Source: UTCHB3 sp964431385
GTDB taxonomy: Bacteria > Bacteroidota > Ignavibacteria > Ignavibacteriales > Ignavibacteriaceae
Length of the DNA: 64,000 nucleotides
Direction of reading: 5' to 3'
Assembly (NCBI GenBank): GCA_964431385.1
Contig: CAYSJM010000009.1
Span: 21,466-85,465 of the forward strand
Shown: in pieces, positions 63,739 through 64,000 of the stretch
How the letters are laid out: each line of letters begins with the position of its first letter
How positions within the stretch are numbered: the first letter of the stretch is position 1
Position numbers and translations under genes: made by a program
The notes under the pieces: generated by a model
What the model saw: the letters and a program-made list of their open reading frames with translations, nothing else
What the model was told of the DNA's origin: nothing
Database searches by the model: none

Positions 63739-64000
63739 TATTTAAGGAGCATCGCTTTCATCGTTTTGGAATAAGTTGTCTTGCTCTCACGCGATTGGGC
63801 TTCAAGTCTGAATATGTAAACACCTGATGAGAGTTTCGTTCCATCGAACCTCTTCTCATACATGCCATTTTCCATCTCTCCCGTGATCCCGATTCATCGG
63901 GACAACCTTCTGTCCCGTGATGTTGTAAACTGTAAGCGTTACGCTGCTCTTCTCCTTAAGTGAGAATTTTATAACTGTTTCGGGGTTAAACGGGTTGGGG
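63738..64000 (-). pseudogene. 3' end of a T9SS-secreted protein gene, frameshifted
   Basis: The minus-strand frame from the edge reads PNPFNPETVIKFSLKEKSS and VTLTVYNITGQKVVP, then runs into a TGA after GKWHV. The remaining sorting-domain sequence (EMENGMYEKRFDGTKLSSG, VYIFRLEA, ending MKAMLLK) continues in the next frame to the stop at 63738-63740. A palindrome (63887-63902) and a 9-base direct repeat lie at the break. It may be a real mutation or an assembly or sequencing indel. The protein's function is unknown as its body is outside the window. Confidence 0.7.
63887..63902. repeat. Palindrome TCCCGATTCATCGGGA at the frameshift
   Basis: A 7-bp perfect inverted repeat with a 2-base loop. 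TCCCGTGAT occurs at 63879-63887 and again at 63913-63921, 34 bases apart, a possible insertion or tandem duplication footprint. Confidence 0.55.

Noticed and set aside
1..64000. CRISPR arrays, tRNA, rRNA, transposases
   Set aside because: No spaced direct repeats, cloverleaf-like genes, rRNA cores or transposase motifs were recognised by reading; a dedicated scan was not possible.

Overview
The window looks like a fragment of a draft genome, probably metagenome-derived, from the Bacteroidota/Chlorobi side of the tree, most likely Ignavibacteria. The evidence is: C-terminal sorting domains of the type IX secretion system (T9SS) with the motif YPNPFNPST at about 38.1-38.4 kb and PNPFNPET at the right edge; a Bacteroidota-type promoter (TTTG-N19-TATATTTG) in front of rplU; many lipoproteins; moderately AT-rich sequence; and frequent TTG starts. 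One 100-N scaffold gap (42021-42120) is flanked by an exact 55-bp duplication and is almost certainly an assembly artefact. No rRNA, tRNA, CRISPR array or insertion sequence was recognised.

Layout. 1-6.6 kb: partial acyl-CoA synthetase, membrane pyrophosphatase, rplU-rpmA-mdh, ArnT-like glycosyltransferase. 6.6-20.2 kb, minus strand: an eight-gene exopolysaccharide-type locus (P-loop ATPase with degenerate GGDEF-like tail, TPR-outer-membrane barrel, PgaC-like synthase, small Gln-rich membrane protein, deacetylase-like protein without a visible metal motif, fibronectin-III lipoprotein, PAS/pseudokinase/receiver hybrid, GT2). 20.4-32.3 kb, minus: GH9 endoglucanase, M16 protease pair, murein-peptide epimerase and NlpC/P60 peptidase, then a Dlt-like acyl-transfer set (MBOAT, carrier protein, acyl-AMP ligase, SGNH hydrolase). 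32.4-38.0 kb: NfeD protease, then lipoprotein, NamZ muramidase, NUDIX, ndk and sucD. 38.1-41.4 kb: a large T9SS-exported thioester adhesin. 41.6-51.5 kb, minus: acyl/ester-metabolism operon headed by a GbsR/MarR regulator. 51.6-61.7 kb, minus: a B12-domain-like remnant, a sensor kinase, and the heme operon hemX-A-C-D-E-N-H-Y. 61.9-64 kb: OB-fold lipoprotein, YceH, and a frameshifted T9SS tail.

The most notable signal is regulatory. Sigma-54-type -24/-12 promoters precede both the exopolysaccharide operon (20276-20291) and the thioester adhesin gene (41426-41442), with a weaker candidate before the polysaccharide synthase (15947-15963). All three have copies of the same upstream element (CTCATWATGAKACA or its TGTCTCATTTT half) at enhancer-like distance. 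This suggests one enhancer-dependent extracellular-matrix regulon joining an apparently undescribed polysaccharide secretion locus to a T9SS adhesin. Several signalling or enzymatic domains in the locus are degenerate (Arg for Lys in Walker A, GGDEF without its signature, kinase without nucleotide-binding boxes, deacetylase without its metal triad), so it may work by scaffolding and ligand sensing rather than catalysis.
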